The notes below the pieces were generated by a model. That model ran no database searches, was not told the origin of the DNA, and saw only the letters and a list, made by a program, of their open reading frames with translations. The translations under genes and the position numbers were made by a program. Source: Clostridiaceae bacterium UBA6085 (GTDB taxonomy: Bacteria; Bacillota; Clostridia; Clostridiales; Clostridiaceae). From it: a stretch of DNA of 54,182 nt. The DNA lies in NCBI GenBank assembly GCA_002428605.1, contig DIXH01000028.1:1-54182 (forward strand). Reading direction: 5' to 3'. Of the stretch, positions 7,864 through 16,598 are shown in pieces; the first letter of the stretch is position 1, and each line of letters starts with the position of its first letter.

Positions 7864-8427
7864 TTAGAACTGTACCTTTGGAACCGCCTTCTCTTCCTCT
7901 GCTATCTTGAAAAGAGGTTCCTGCCTGAAGTTGAATATTCCAGCGAAGATGTTCTTCGGGAATATCTCGATGTCCGTGTTGTACTTCATGACCGTATCAT
8001 TGTAGAACTGCCTTGAGTACCTGATCTTCTCTTCCGTGTCCTTCAGGTCTGCCTGAAGTGACAGGAAGTTCTGGTCTGCCTTGAGCTGAGGATATGCCTC
8101 AACGACCACCATCAGGCGCGAAAGAGCTGCTGTAAGGCTGTTGTTTGCATCTGCAGCCTCCTGGACCGTCTTTGCGCTTACAGCCTGGTTCCTTGCCCTT
8201 ACTACTTCCTCGAAGGTCCCTCTCTCGTGTGCTGCATAGCCCTTGACTGTCTCGACAAGGTTTGGAATGAGGTCTGCCCTCGTCTTGAGCTGAACGTCGA
8301 TCTGGGCCCATGCGTTCCTTACCCTGTTCCTAAGCCTTACCAGGCCATTGTATACAGAGACCGCGTAAAGAAGTATGACTGCTATGATGCCCAGTATAAT
8401 CGGCAGTGTCCAGTTTCCATTATTCAT
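7864..8427 (-). CDS. lemA: LemA family membrane protein
   Basis: A 187-residue protein with one N-terminal membrane helix (PIILGIIAVILLYAVSVY) and a helical-bundle domain typical of LemA: NAWAQIDVQLKTRADLIPNL, then KGYAAHE, then the conserved ending region IEIFPKNIFAGIFNF. The biochemical role of LemA is not established; in many bacteria it is encoded beside a DUF2207 or TPM-domain protein, as here. Start at 8427 was chosen since AGGAG lies 8 bases upstream; the ATG at 8436 overlaps that site. It is the last gene of a HAD-DUF2207-lemA operon, 24 bases after DUF2207. Confidence 0.93.
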   Translation of the reverse strand: MNNGNWTLPIILGIIAVILLYAVSVYNGLVRLRNRVRNAWAQIDVQLKTRADLIPNLVETVKGYAAHERGTFEEVVRARNQAVSAKTVQEAADANNSLTAALSRLMVVVEAYPQLKADQNFLSLQADLKDTEEKIRYSRQFYNDTVMKYNTDIEIFPKNIFAGIFNFRQEPLFKIAEEEKAVPKVQF

Positions 8428-8451
8428 ACTTATCATCTCCTAAATAATATT

Positions 8452-10356
8452 CTAGAATGCTCCGCCGCCACCGCCGCCGCCACCGCCGCCTGAGCTCCCT
8501 CCAGAGAAACCTCCACCGCCACCAGAGCCGGAAGACATTGCGGAGGATGCGATGTTAGCTGTGTTGACCGCAGAAGCGACGCTTCTTGCCGTATCGCTGA
8601 CCATGTGGTTCATCATATACAACGAATTGTAGCTTCCGTGTCCCCTCATGTATGTAAGGTTCGGATCGGAAAGGTCCCTGTCACTGAATACTCTCGGCAG
8701 CTGGTCTATGACTTCCTTCGCAACACCCAGGGAAACAGCGTATACGAGATAGTGCTCCCAGATGGTTATTGCAGGTATGTCAGCCTTTTCAAGGTTCGAG
8801 AAGTCCAGGAGGAATTTCTTGAACGCTTCCCACATGGCCTTCTGTTCTGCTCCATATGGAGTAAGCTTCTTCCTTACTGACTGGATACCCATCGATGTAA
8901 CAAGGAGAAGGCCTGATGCAGCTGCCGCTATGCCGAAGCCCGGTCCAAGCAGGAAGGTAGACAGTCCGCCCAGGATCAGAAGTCCGAATCCGATAGCGAT
9001 GAAAACTCCGATACCGTTTGTCTTATTCCCTGTATAGAATCCCTTATTCTCGCCTTCGTCAATGACATAGGCCTTGAACTTTTCGTAGTCCTTCCCGAAC
9101 TGCCTTGCGAAAGTCTTTTTCTTTGTCATCTTTTCAAGGTCGTCAATATCCAGACCTTCTCCACCGCCGATCCTGTCTATGAACCATTCAGCAAGGAATG
9201 CTTCATGAGGGAGAAGCTCATCCAGTTTTTCCCTGTTCAGCCATTCAAGCCTGTACACTTCATCTGTCGTCTTGAACAGAAGGCCTTTTTCAGTAGTTGA
9301 AACAAGGTTCAGGCTGACTACCTTCTTCCTTGCAAGGTCAAGAAGCGTCGCCATGATGTCTTCAGGCTTTGTGCTTCCCCTTGTCATGAGATAGCTCATT
9401 ACGGCAGGCGAGTAGTCACCGGGAAGCTCCCTGTAGTAATCCCCCTCGAATTGTGGCTTGACTTCTCTCGCGAATTTCATGTTGCCGTATACCGTTGCTG
9501 CCAGACCGAATAATGCAGCAAATATGAATACAGGATTCAGAATGTTCATAAGGTTCTTCAGGAAGTTTTCCCGTTCGAGCTTCTTTATCGCTTCCTCTCG
9601 AAGCTTGTTAGCTTCATCAGCAAGCCTCTGCTCGTTCGTAAGAATTGCCGGCAGCTCATCCCTGTTAAATGTATTGGTTGAACCCGGTACAAGCTCCGGT
9701 GGGAATATAGCAAGAGTCTCGACGAATGTTCCCTGAGCAAGAGGTACTGTGAATTCGAAGGTGCTGCTGTCCTTGATGGAAGATGTTCCTGTGAGTGGTC
9801 CGTGCGCGAACACCTTAAGGTCGTCCTTTGATGCACCTTCCGGGATCCTTATGACTATCCTTACGTTTTCAAGGGGAACAGTCCACTTGGCATCTATTAT
9901 CTTCCTGTTGAAGGTTGCTATGTCGTTATATTTTTCCACCACGTTCTTTAATGTGTAGCCATACAGGAATGTCTTGGTATCTGACCCTGACTTCTCATAT
10001 ACCTTAAGCTTCAAGAGGCTTCCTTCAGTTGTCGCATCATAGGTGTTGGCAGCTCCTGAATCGGCCTCTGTAAAGGTCCTTTCGGAGCCGTTATGCGACA
10101 CCCTGACCGTCACATCATCTATACCTGATGTCCTTGAGAAATCAATATCCCTCAGGACTCCATTGAAGGATCCTGAAAATGAGTACTCTATGGCTTCAGT
10201 TACCTTGGCGTCCCCGTTCTCATTAATCTCAACCAGAACCTCAAATGATGTTATGTCGTAGGTCCCGCTTGAGGCATCTGCTTTGAATACGGGCATAAGG
10301 AATAAAATAAGGAGCACCCCTATCCATATGGTCTTGCGGATGAATCTTCTATCCAT
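8452..10356 (-). CDS. DUF2207 membrane protein with glycine-rich tail
   Basis: A 634-residue exported membrane protein. An N-terminal signal/anchor (IWIGVLLILFLMPVF) is followed by an extracellular beta-rich DUF2207 domain (about 30-250, opening SGTYDITSFEVLVEINENGD). Next are a membrane helix near 270-290, a cytoplasmic domain with winged-helix-like DIMATLLDLARKKVVSL, and two further helices near 450-490. The C-terminal tail is serine/glycine rich and ends in long glycine runs and AF. Function is unknown; pairing with LemA is recurrent. ATG at 10356 has AGGAGG 6 bases upstream, inside the end of the HAD gene (its stop is 2 bases away), so translation is probably coupled. Confidence 0.9.
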   Translation of the reverse strand: MDRRFIRKTIWIGVLLILFLMPVFKADASSGTYDITSFEVLVEINENGDAKVTEAIEYSFSGSFNGVLRDIDFSRTSGIDDVTVRVSHNGSERTFTEADSGAANTYDATTEGSLLKLKVYEKSGSDTKTFLYGYTLKNVVEKYNDIATFNRKIIDAKWTVPLENVRIVIRIPEGASKDDLKVFAHGPLTGTSSIKDSSTFEFTVPLAQGTFVETLAIFPPELVPGSTNTFNRDELPAILTNEQRLADEANKLREEAIKKLERENFLKNLMNILNPVFIFAALFGLAATVYGNMKFAREVKPQFEGDYYRELPGDYSPAVMSYLMTRGSTKPEDIMATLLDLARKKVVSLNLVSTTEKGLLFKTTDEVYRLEWLNREKLDELLPHEAFLAEWFIDRIGGGEGLDIDDLEKMTKKKTFARQFGKDYEKFKAYVIDEGENKGFYTGNKTNGIGVFIAIGFGLLILGGLSTFLLGPGFGIAAAASGLLLVTSMGIQSVRKKLTPYGAEQKAMWEAFKKFLLDFSNLEKADIPAITIWEHYLVYAVSLGVAKEVIDQLPRVFSDRDLSDPNLTYMRGHGSYNSLYMMNHMVSDTARSVASAVNTANIASSAMSSGSGGGGGFSGGSSGGGGGGGGGGAF

Positions 10357-10358
10357 GT

Positions 10359-11186
10359 TCAACCTCCTTTGAATTCTTCCATTCCGAGGTTCATTATACT
10401 GTTAAGCGCATATGCTACTCCATCCTCATCTTCAGTTCGTGTTACCAGCTTTGCTGCCTTCTTGAGGGCATCTGTGGCATTTCCCATGGCTACGCCAATA
10501 CCCGAATACTTTACCATCTCATAGTCATTTTCGGAGTCCCCTATTGCCATAACCTCTTCATTTCCTATGCCCAGCTCCCTTGCCAGAGCTGACAATGCTC
10601 TGTACTTGCTCAGTCCCTTGTCCAGGAACTCCAGGAAGAAAGGTGCAGTCCTCACTATCGCGTGCTTCTGTCTGATAGCTTCCGGGATCCTTCCCAGGTA
10701 TCCCTCAAGTATATGCTCATAGTCAAGGAACAGGACCTTCATTACAGTCGCATCGTCATTGATCGTTTCAGGATCCCCAGTAACAAGCGGGATCCCATTG
10801 ACTGTAGCCTCAAGTGTGGAATAAAAATTTTCAACGGGAGTCATGGCATGGTCAGCAAAGTGGATTATGCAGTTGGCTCCGATTTCGGATGCTGTCCTTG
10901 CAAGGATCTTTGCATCCTTTCCGGACATACCCTGCTCATATACCCTCTTCTTTGACTTCGCCTGGACCACAAGGGCACCATTGAATCCGATCAGAAATTC
11001 CTCATCATTGTACAGCCCCAGCTCCTCTATGTATTTCACAAGCCCCTTTATAGGCCTTCCGCTGCATAGCACTATCCTTGCCCCGTTTTCACATGCAAGG
11101 GCGATGGCTTTCTTGTTCGCTTCACTTATCTCAAGCCTGCTGTTGAGCAGGGTCCCATCCATGTCAAGAGCCACTAGTCTAACCAT
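10359..11186 (-). CDS. Cof-type HAD sugar-phosphatase-like hydrolase
   Basis: A 275-residue haloacid dehalogenase superfamily phosphatase of the Cof/YwpJ type. Motif I is DMDGTLL near residues 8-14, motif II LCSGRP, motif III lysine in LSKYRAL, and motif IV GDSENDYEM. Such enzymes dephosphorylate sugar phosphates, FMN or PLP with broad specificity; the substrate here is open. Start at 11186 has GGAGG 6 bases upstream; a TTG-like extension to 11207 has no separate site. It is the first gene of the operon with DUF2207 and lemA. Confidence 0.93.
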   Translation of the reverse strand: MVRLVALDMDGTLLNSRLEISEANKKAIALACENGARIVLCSGRPIKGLVKYIEELGLYNDEEFLIGFNGALVVQAKSKKRVYEQGMSGKDAKILARTASEIGANCIIHFADHAMTPVENFYSTLEATVNGIPLVTGDPETINDDATVMKVLFLDYEHILEGYLGRIPEAIRQKHAIVRTAPFFLEFLDKGLSKYRALSALARELGIGNEEVMAIGDSENDYEMVKYSGIGVAMGNATDALKKAAKLVTRTEDEDGVAYALNSIMNLGMEEFKGG

Positions 11187-11380
11187 ATCCGACCTCCATT
11201 TGTTCATCCTCTAATTATATCATTATTTTGTTCCATATATTTTCACTACCAGGTTAACAATGTATAAACATGGGCATGCATTGTCATATGTTTTGCTGTT
11301 CAGGGCTTAATGAGGATTGGAATTCCCACTTAAGTGACTGGAAAATTCTGATTCGGTTTCATTTCAATTGATTTCAATTC

Positions 11381-11409
11381 TTTACATTCATATCTTTTGG
11401 CTGTAGAAT
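11381..11409 (+). promoter_or_regulatory. Promoter of the marR-MATE operon
   Basis: TTTACA and TAGAAT with exactly 17 bases between. It is followed at once by an inverted repeat that could bind the product of the first gene. Confidence 0.6.
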
Positions 11410-11413
11410 AAAA

Positions 11414-11431
11414 TAGTTCAATAGTAAACTA
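11414..11431 (+). promoter_or_regulatory. Candidate MarR operator
   Basis: Imperfect 18-bp palindrome TAGTTCAATAGTAAACTA, arms TAGTT / AACTA, lying over the likely transcription start between the -10 and the ribosome binding site. Position and size fit MarR autorepression. Confidence 0.5.
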
Positions 11432-11453
11432 ATTCGAAGTGGAGGAAATCATC

Positions 11454-11927
11454 ATGAAGATAGATATCAGGGAAGATAACATATTCATACTCTCCAGCTG
11501 GAAGTTCAAAAAGATGTATGAAAAGGCCTTTTACCCAACAACGAAAGAACTCCAGCTTACCCAGGGAGAAATTGATGTCCTCCTGTTCTTATTCAATAAC
11601 AAGCCTCTTGATACAGCGAAGGATATAGCCAAATACCGTTCAATATCAAAATCGATGGTCTCGAAGTCCTTGGATTCATTGATCAGCAAAGGCTACCTTA
11701 CAGGAGAGGCAGACTCATCTGATAAGAGGAGTATCCATCTCACAATATTGCAGGAGGCTGTTCCAAAGGTTGAAAGACTGGCTGAAGTACAAAAGAGAAT
11801 CTTAAGGTCCCTATTCTCTGATATTACGGAGGATGAATATGCGGTAATGAAGAAAATATTCAATAAGATAGATACGAACATTTCGAAACAGCTTGAAGAG
11901 AATGGAGGAAAACAAAAGTGGAAGTAA
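11454..11927 (+). CDS. MarR family transcriptional regulator
   Basis: A 157-residue winged-helix regulator. The core reads LTQGEIDVLLFLFN, then DTAKDIAKYRSISKSMVSKS (recognition helix) and KGYLTGEADSSDKRSIHLTI, the wing with the DxRS/DKRS signature. MarR dimers usually repress an adjacent efflux gene and are released by ligand. ATG at 11454 has GGAGG 8 bases upstream; a GTG at 11439 would overlap it. Its end overlaps the MATE transporter gene by 10 bases, and a palindrome lies in its promoter, so it probably represses itself and the transporter. Confidence 0.93.
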   Translation: MKIDIREDNIFILSSWKFKKMYEKAFYPTTKELQLTQGEIDVLLFLFNNKPLDTAKDIAKYRSISKSMVSKSLDSLISKGYLTGEADSSDKRSIHLTILQEAVPKVERLAEVQKRILRSLFSDITEDEYAVMKKIFNKIDTNISKQLEENGGKQKWK

Positions 11928-13312
11928 TACGTGGAAACAGAATGGAGACTGAGAAGGTAGGCAGACTGCTGTTTAGCATGGCATTCCCTGCAATAATTGC
12001 ACAGATCATAAACGTCCTTTACAACATTGTTGACAGGATGTATATAGGCCATATCCCTGATATTGGAGCAGATGCGCTGACGGGAGTTGGTGTCACCATG
12101 CCTCTCATCATGGTCATATCGGCCTTTGCAGCACTTGTAAGCATGGGAGGTGCTCCGAGGGCATCGATCAAGATGGGCATGAAGGATAAGAATGCCGCTG
12201 AAAGGATACTCGGAAACTGCACATCCGCTCTAGTGATAGTAGCTCTCATACTGACCGCTCTTGTGCTCCTTTTCGGCAAACAGATGCTGATGATGTTTGG
12301 CGCAAGTGAAAACACTATAGGATATGCTCTGGACTACATGAACATATATGCCATGGGAACTATTTTCGTCCAGCTCTCCCTGGGGCTTAATGCATTCATC
12401 ACAGCACAGGGCTTCGCTAAAACCAGCATGCTTACCGTGACAATCGGTGCAGTTACAAATATAATACTGGACCCTATCCTTATGTTCGGATTCGGCATGG
12501 GTGTTAAGGGTGCCGCACTTGCAACCATTATTTCCCAGGCCATTTCCGCCGTGTGGGTCATATGGTTCCTGATGGGCAAAAGAAGCCAGCTTACAATAAG
12601 AAAAGAAAATCTCAAGATAGACCTAAAGGTATTTTTGCCCTGCATTGCTCTTGGAATGTCGCCATTTGTGATGCAGGCTACTGAGAGTATCCTTGTCATA
12701 ACTTTCAATTCATCCCTTCAGCATTACGGAGGGGACCTGGCAGTCGGAGCCATGACCATACTGTCAAGCGTCATGCAATTTTCAATACTTCCCATAATGG
12801 GACTTACCCAGGGGGCTCAACCAATAATAAGCTATAACTACGGTGCAAAAAACCTTTCGAGGGTGAAGGAAACCTTTGTCCTGCTCCTAAAAAGCACACT
12901 GGTTTACTCCACACTTCTCTGGCTGATGGTCATGCTGTTCCCTCAGATTTTCGCAGGCATGTTCACAGGTGATGCACGTCTTATTGCCGCTACAATTTCA
13001 GCTCTGAGGATATACATGGCAGCATCCCTCTTATTGGCAGTCCAGATAAGCTGCCAGCAGACATTTATCGCTCTCGGTAATGCGAAAATTTCAATATTCC
13101 TTGCGCTGCTTCGCAAGGTGATACTGCTCATTCCGCTGATATTCATCCTGCCACAGTTCATCGAAGATAAGGTTACAGCTGTTTTCCTGGCAGAGCCCAT
13201 TGCCGATATCATTGCGGTTACAGTGACCTCAGTAATATTTGCAATGCAGTTCAAAAAATTGCTCGGAGAATCATCTGAAAGCTACGAAGCGCACGCCAGC
13301 CTTGAGTCATAG
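11918..13312 (+). CDS. MATE family multidrug efflux transporter
   Basis: A 464-residue inner-membrane protein with about 12 hydrophobic segments, the usual MATE size. It starts with the family opening GRLLFSMAFPAIIAQIINVL and YNIVDRMYIGH; the second half repeats the pattern (QFSILPIMGLTQGAQPIISY). It should export drugs or metabolites using a Na+ or H+ gradient. GTG at 11918 has GGAGG 9 bases upstream and overlaps the marR stop; an internal ATG at 11942 is an alternative with a weak site. It is co-transcribed with marR. Confidence 0.93.
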   Translation: MEVIRGNRMETEKVGRLLFSMAFPAIIAQIINVLYNIVDRMYIGHIPDIGADALTGVGVTMPLIMVISAFAALVSMGGAPRASIKMGMKDKNAAERILGNCTSALVIVALILTALVLLFGKQMLMMFGASENTIGYALDYMNIYAMGTIFVQLSLGLNAFITAQGFAKTSMLTVTIGAVTNIILDPILMFGFGMGVKGAALATIISQAISAVWVIWFLMGKRSQLTIRKENLKIDLKVFLPCIALGMSPFVMQATESILVITFNSSLQHYGGDLAVGAMTILSSVMQFSILPIMGLTQGAQPIISYNYGAKNLSRVKETFVLLLKSTLVYSTLLWLMVMLFPQIFAGMFTGDARLIAATISALRIYMAASLLLAVQISCQQTFIALGNAKISIFLALLRKVILLIPLIFILPQFIEDKVTAVFLAEPIADIIAVTVTSVIFAMQFKKLLGESSESYEAHASLES

Positions 13313-13475
13313 AGTGTCATGATCACAGCACACTTTCCAGGGTGACATAATCATAGACCACTAAGACTAAGGCCGACTTAGATAAAAAACTATGGAGCAT
13401 TCTCCGATTATGTTATATAATTATTTGTTGTTACGAAGATATTGATAATCGGCTGTGAGGCCACCAGGAGGCACT

Positions 13476-15071
13476 TTGGAATCGATAAGAAAAGAAATAG
13501 AAAAAAGAAGGACATTTGCGATAATCTCGCATCCTGACGCAGGTAAGACTACACTTACCGAGAAGCTGCTCCTGTACGGAGGAGCTATAAGGCTTGCAGG
13601 CTCCGTAAAGGCAAGGAAGGCATCCAAGCATGCGGTATCCGACTGGATGGAGATAGAGAAGCAGAGGGGAATTTCTGTCACCTCGTCTGTCATGCAGTTC
13701 AACTATGACGGCTATTGCATAAACATCCTTGATACACCGGGACATCAAGACTTCTCGGAGGATACCTACAGGACCCTTATGGCTGCAGACTCTGCCGTCA
13801 TGGTAATTGACGGAGCCAAGGGTGTGGAGGAGCAGACCAGGAAGCTTTTCCATGTCTGTTCGCTTAGAGGAATCCCAATATTCACATTCATCAACAAAAT
13901 GGACCGTGAGACAAGGGACCCGTTCGAGCTTCTCGAGGAGATTGAAAGGGAGCTTGGCATAAAGTCATACCCGATGAACTGGCCTATAGGGACAGGAAAT
14001 GACTTCAGGGGAGTCTTCGAAAGAGACACCAACACAATACATGCATTCGCAGGCGGAAAGCATGGACAGCTTGAGGTTGAATCAGTTGTCGGAAATGTTG
14101 AGGACGATGTATTCAAGGACCTTTTGGGCAAGCCTCTCCATGACAAGCTTATGGAGGATATCGAGCTCATCGATTATGCGGGAGACGACTTCGACCTGGG
14201 AAAGATCCAGAAGGGAGAGCTTACTCCGGTATTCTTCGGATCCGCGCTCACAAACTTCGGTGTCGAGCCATTCCTCCGGGAATTTTTGAAGCTCACATCC
14301 GAGCCGCTGTCTAGGAACACTTCCGATGGTGATGAGATCGACGTCTTCAGCGACAAGTTCTCCGCATTCATATTCAAGATACAGGCAAACATGAATCCAG
14401 CCCACAGGGACAGGATCGCATTCATGAGGATATGCTCCGGAAAATACGAGAAGGGAATGGAGGTTTTCCATTTCCAGGGCAACGGAAAGATAAAGCTTTC
14501 CCAGCCACAGCAGTTCCTGGCCCAGGACAGGGAGATCATCGAGGAAGCTTATGCCGGAGACATCATAGGAGTTTTCGACCCGGGTATATACTCCATTGGC
14601 GACACACTGACCGACCCTTCAATGAAGTTCAGGTTCGAAGGGATCCCGACCTTCTCTCCAGAACATTTTGCGAGGGTAAGGCCAGAGGATACCATGAAGA
14701 GGAAGCAGTTCGTAAAGGGTATAACCCAGATCGCCCAGGAAGGAGCAATCCAGGTATACAAGGAGCTCCATATCGGAATGGAAGAGATCATCGTCGGAGT
14801 CGTCGGAGTTCTTCAGCTTGAAGTCCTTGAATACAGGCTTAAGAATGAATATGGAGTCGACCTGAAGATGGACAGGCTGCCATACAGGTTCGTAAGATGG
14901 ATAGAAAACGAGGACTATGACACCTCGAACCTTAACATAACTTCAGATTCAAGGCTCCTTAAAGACATGAAGGACAGGGACATCCTGATTTTCCAGAACG
15001 ACTGGGGAATAACATGGGCACTTAACCATAACAAGGGACTTGTGCTGTCTGACGTTGGAAAGGTAGACTAA
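13476..15071 (+). CDS. prfC: Peptide chain release factor 3
   Basis: Translational GTPase RF3 that removes RF1/RF2 from the ribosome after termination; 531 residues, normal length. G1 is SHPDAGKTTLTEKL, G2 region KQRGISVTSSV, G3 DTPGHQDF, G4 NKMDRETRDP, and the RF3-specific C-terminal part is present (YGVDLKMDRLPYRFVRWIE). TTG at 13476 is favoured because AGGAGG lies just upstream and family members begin at this point; the longer GTG frame at 13455 has no ribosome site of its own. It is monocistronic with a strong terminator. Confidence 0.96.
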   Translation: MESIRKEIEKRRTFAIISHPDAGKTTLTEKLLLYGGAIRLAGSVKARKASKHAVSDWMEIEKQRGISVTSSVMQFNYDGYCINILDTPGHQDFSEDTYRTLMAADSAVMVIDGAKGVEEQTRKLFHVCSLRGIPIFTFINKMDRETRDPFELLEEIERELGIKSYPMNWPIGTGNDFRGVFERDTNTIHAFAGGKHGQLEVESVVGNVEDDVFKDLLGKPLHDKLMEDIELIDYAGDDFDLGKIQKGELTPVFFGSALTNFGVEPFLREFLKLTSEPLSRNTSDGDEIDVFSDKFSAFIFKIQANMNPAHRDRIAFMRICSGKYEKGMEVFHFQGNGKIKLSQPQQFLAQDREIIEEAYAGDIIGVFDPGIYSIGDTLTDPSMKFRFEGIPTFSPEHFARVRPEDTMKRKQFVKGITQIAQEGAIQVYKELHIGMEEIIVGVVGVLQLEVLEYRLKNEYGVDLKMDRLPYRFVRWIENEDYDTSNLNITSDSRLLKDMKDRDILIFQNDWGITWALNHNKGLVLSDVGKVD

Positions 15072-15078
15072 AAAATTG

Positions 15079-15112
15079 TGCCGTTGTGAGTAAGCATCAC
15101 AACGGCATTTTT
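15079..15112 (+). terminator. Terminator after prfC
   Basis: Perfect 11-bp stem TGCCGTTGTGA / TCACAACGGCA, 7-base loop, then a T run. Confidence 0.92.
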
Positions 15113-15174
15113 GTTTGTACTGCATGTACATTCGCTTTACATTTATTTTATTATGTAAAACAAAATCTCTATTT

Positions 15175-16470
15175 TCAGTTTTCCTCGAAGAATACCTTCA
15201 ATGCCTTCACAAGATACAGGTGGTCATCGACTCCTCCAAGCTCCCTTACGGAATGCATCCCTAGGAGCGGAGTGCCAATATCTACACTTCTTACAGGCAG
15301 GTGAGATGCTGCTGCAGGTCCTATGGTGGAACCTCCGGCAAGGTCGCTCCTGTTGACGAAGGTCTGGAAAGGAACTTCTGCCTTTCTGCAGATCTCGCTG
15401 AAGGCTGCAGCAGAATCTCCATCTGTCGTATACTTCTGGTTGGCAGAAAGCTTTATTACCGGTCCCTTGTTAAGAAGTGGCCTGTTTACCGGATCATGCA
15501 TGTCAGCATAGTTCGGATGTACACTGTGGGCAAGGTCCGCTGAAATCATGAACGAGCTTTCAAGGCTCCTGAGGAAGCCCTCCCTGTCACCGCCCAGTGA
15601 GTAATACACCCTCTCAAGTAGATTTGCAAGGAGGACAGAGTCCGCCCCCTGCTTCGACCTCGAACCGCACTCCTCGTTGTCGAAGAAAGCAGCGACCCTT
15701 ATGCCGCTTCCGCCTTCAGCCGCCTTAAGTGCTTCCATGGCTCCATGCACACTGTTCAGGTTATCCTGTCTCTTGGAGGATATGAATTCATGGGAAAGTC
15801 CCATTACTATCCCCTTTTCAGCCTCGCAGAGGAACAGGTCGTAATCCAGTATCTCCTCTGATGCCACATTCATCTCTTCGGCAACAAGGTCCCTTATCAG
15901 GTTTTCCTTGGCAAAATCCTTACCTGCCATGGACATTACAGGAAGCACATGCTTCTGCTTGTCTATTGCCACCCCTTCGTTCACATTCCTGTTGAAGTGG
16001 ATCGCAACGCTCGGAATGATAAGCATCGGCCTTCTGAAGTTGACAGTCTCCATCTTTGGCTTCAGCGGGCTGTCACCCTTCAGGACTACCCTTCCTGCAA
16101 GTGTCAGCGGCCTGTCGAACCAGGTCGAGAGTATGGGACCTCCATACGTCTCAGTGTTAAGCCTCAAGAAACCGTCATTCACCATCTCTGCACCTGGCTT
16201 TATCCTGAAGCCCGGTGAATCGGTGTGCGCACCCACCATCCTGAAGCCTTTCACAAGTGGGTCACTGCCTATTCTCACCATGAAGAGCGAAGACCCGTTC
16301 TTAGTGTAGAAAGCTTTGTCCCCCTCCATAAGGCTCCATTTTACGTCTCCATCGAGCTCCTGATATCCCTCAGAAAGAAGCTCTTTTTTCATGACCTCCA
16401 CTGCATTGAATGCTGTCTGTGATTCATGAAGAAATTCAAGCAGTCTCCCTGCAAGTTCCATTTTATCCAT
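15175..16470 (-). CDS. apeB: M18 family aminopeptidase
   Basis: Dinuclear-zinc aminopeptidase of 431 residues that removes N-terminal residues from peptides in the cytosol. Metal and catalytic motifs: GAHTDSPGFRIKP near residue 80, FDNEECGSRSKQGADS near 260, SADLAHSVHPNY near 310, and the C-terminal GIPLLGMHS-type stretch DIGTPLLGMHSVRELGG. AGGAGG lies 5 bases before ATG 16470. The gene is convergent with prfC, with the prfC terminator between them. The symbol follows the common Firmicute naming for M18 enzymes; preference for acidic residues is not shown by the sequence. Confidence 0.93.
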   Translation of the reverse strand: MDKMELAGRLLEFLHESQTAFNAVEVMKKELLSEGYQELDGDVKWSLMEGDKAFYTKNGSSLFMVRIGSDPLVKGFRMVGAHTDSPGFRIKPGAEMVNDGFLRLNTETYGGPILSTWFDRPLTLAGRVVLKGDSPLKPKMETVNFRRPMLIIPSVAIHFNRNVNEGVAIDKQKHVLPVMSMAGKDFAKENLIRDLVAEEMNVASEEILDYDLFLCEAEKGIVMGLSHEFISSKRQDNLNSVHGAMEALKAAEGGSGIRVAAFFDNEECGSRSKQGADSVLLANLLERVYYSLGGDREGFLRSLESSFMISADLAHSVHPNYADMHDPVNRPLLNKGPVIKLSANQKYTTDGDSAAAFSEICRKAEVPFQTFVNRSDLAGGSTIGPAAASHLPVRSVDIGTPLLGMHSVRELGGVDDHLYLVKALKVFFEEN

Positions 16471-16536
16471 AATGACCTCCTACCATGTTTATACTCAATA
16501 TATTACCATTCTAACACAAGTGTGATACAATTAAAT

Positions 16537-16576
16537 GAAGGATTCCAATCCGCTCCTGCGGAGCCTGGAATCCTTC
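16537..16576 (+). promoter_or_regulatory. Long hairpin in the leader of the cation transporter gene
   Basis: Arms GAAGGATTCCA / TGGAATCCTTC (11 bp, perfect) enclose a second stem GCTCC/GGAGC. The hairpin begins close to a TACAAT -10-like word at about 16525, so it would be near the 5' end of the mRNA, and ends 23 bases before the start codon. There is no long U-tract, so an RNA stabiliser or regulatory structure is more likely than a terminator. Confidence 0.45.
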
Positions 16577-16598
16577 CATTTATGCGGAAGGTGAAATT

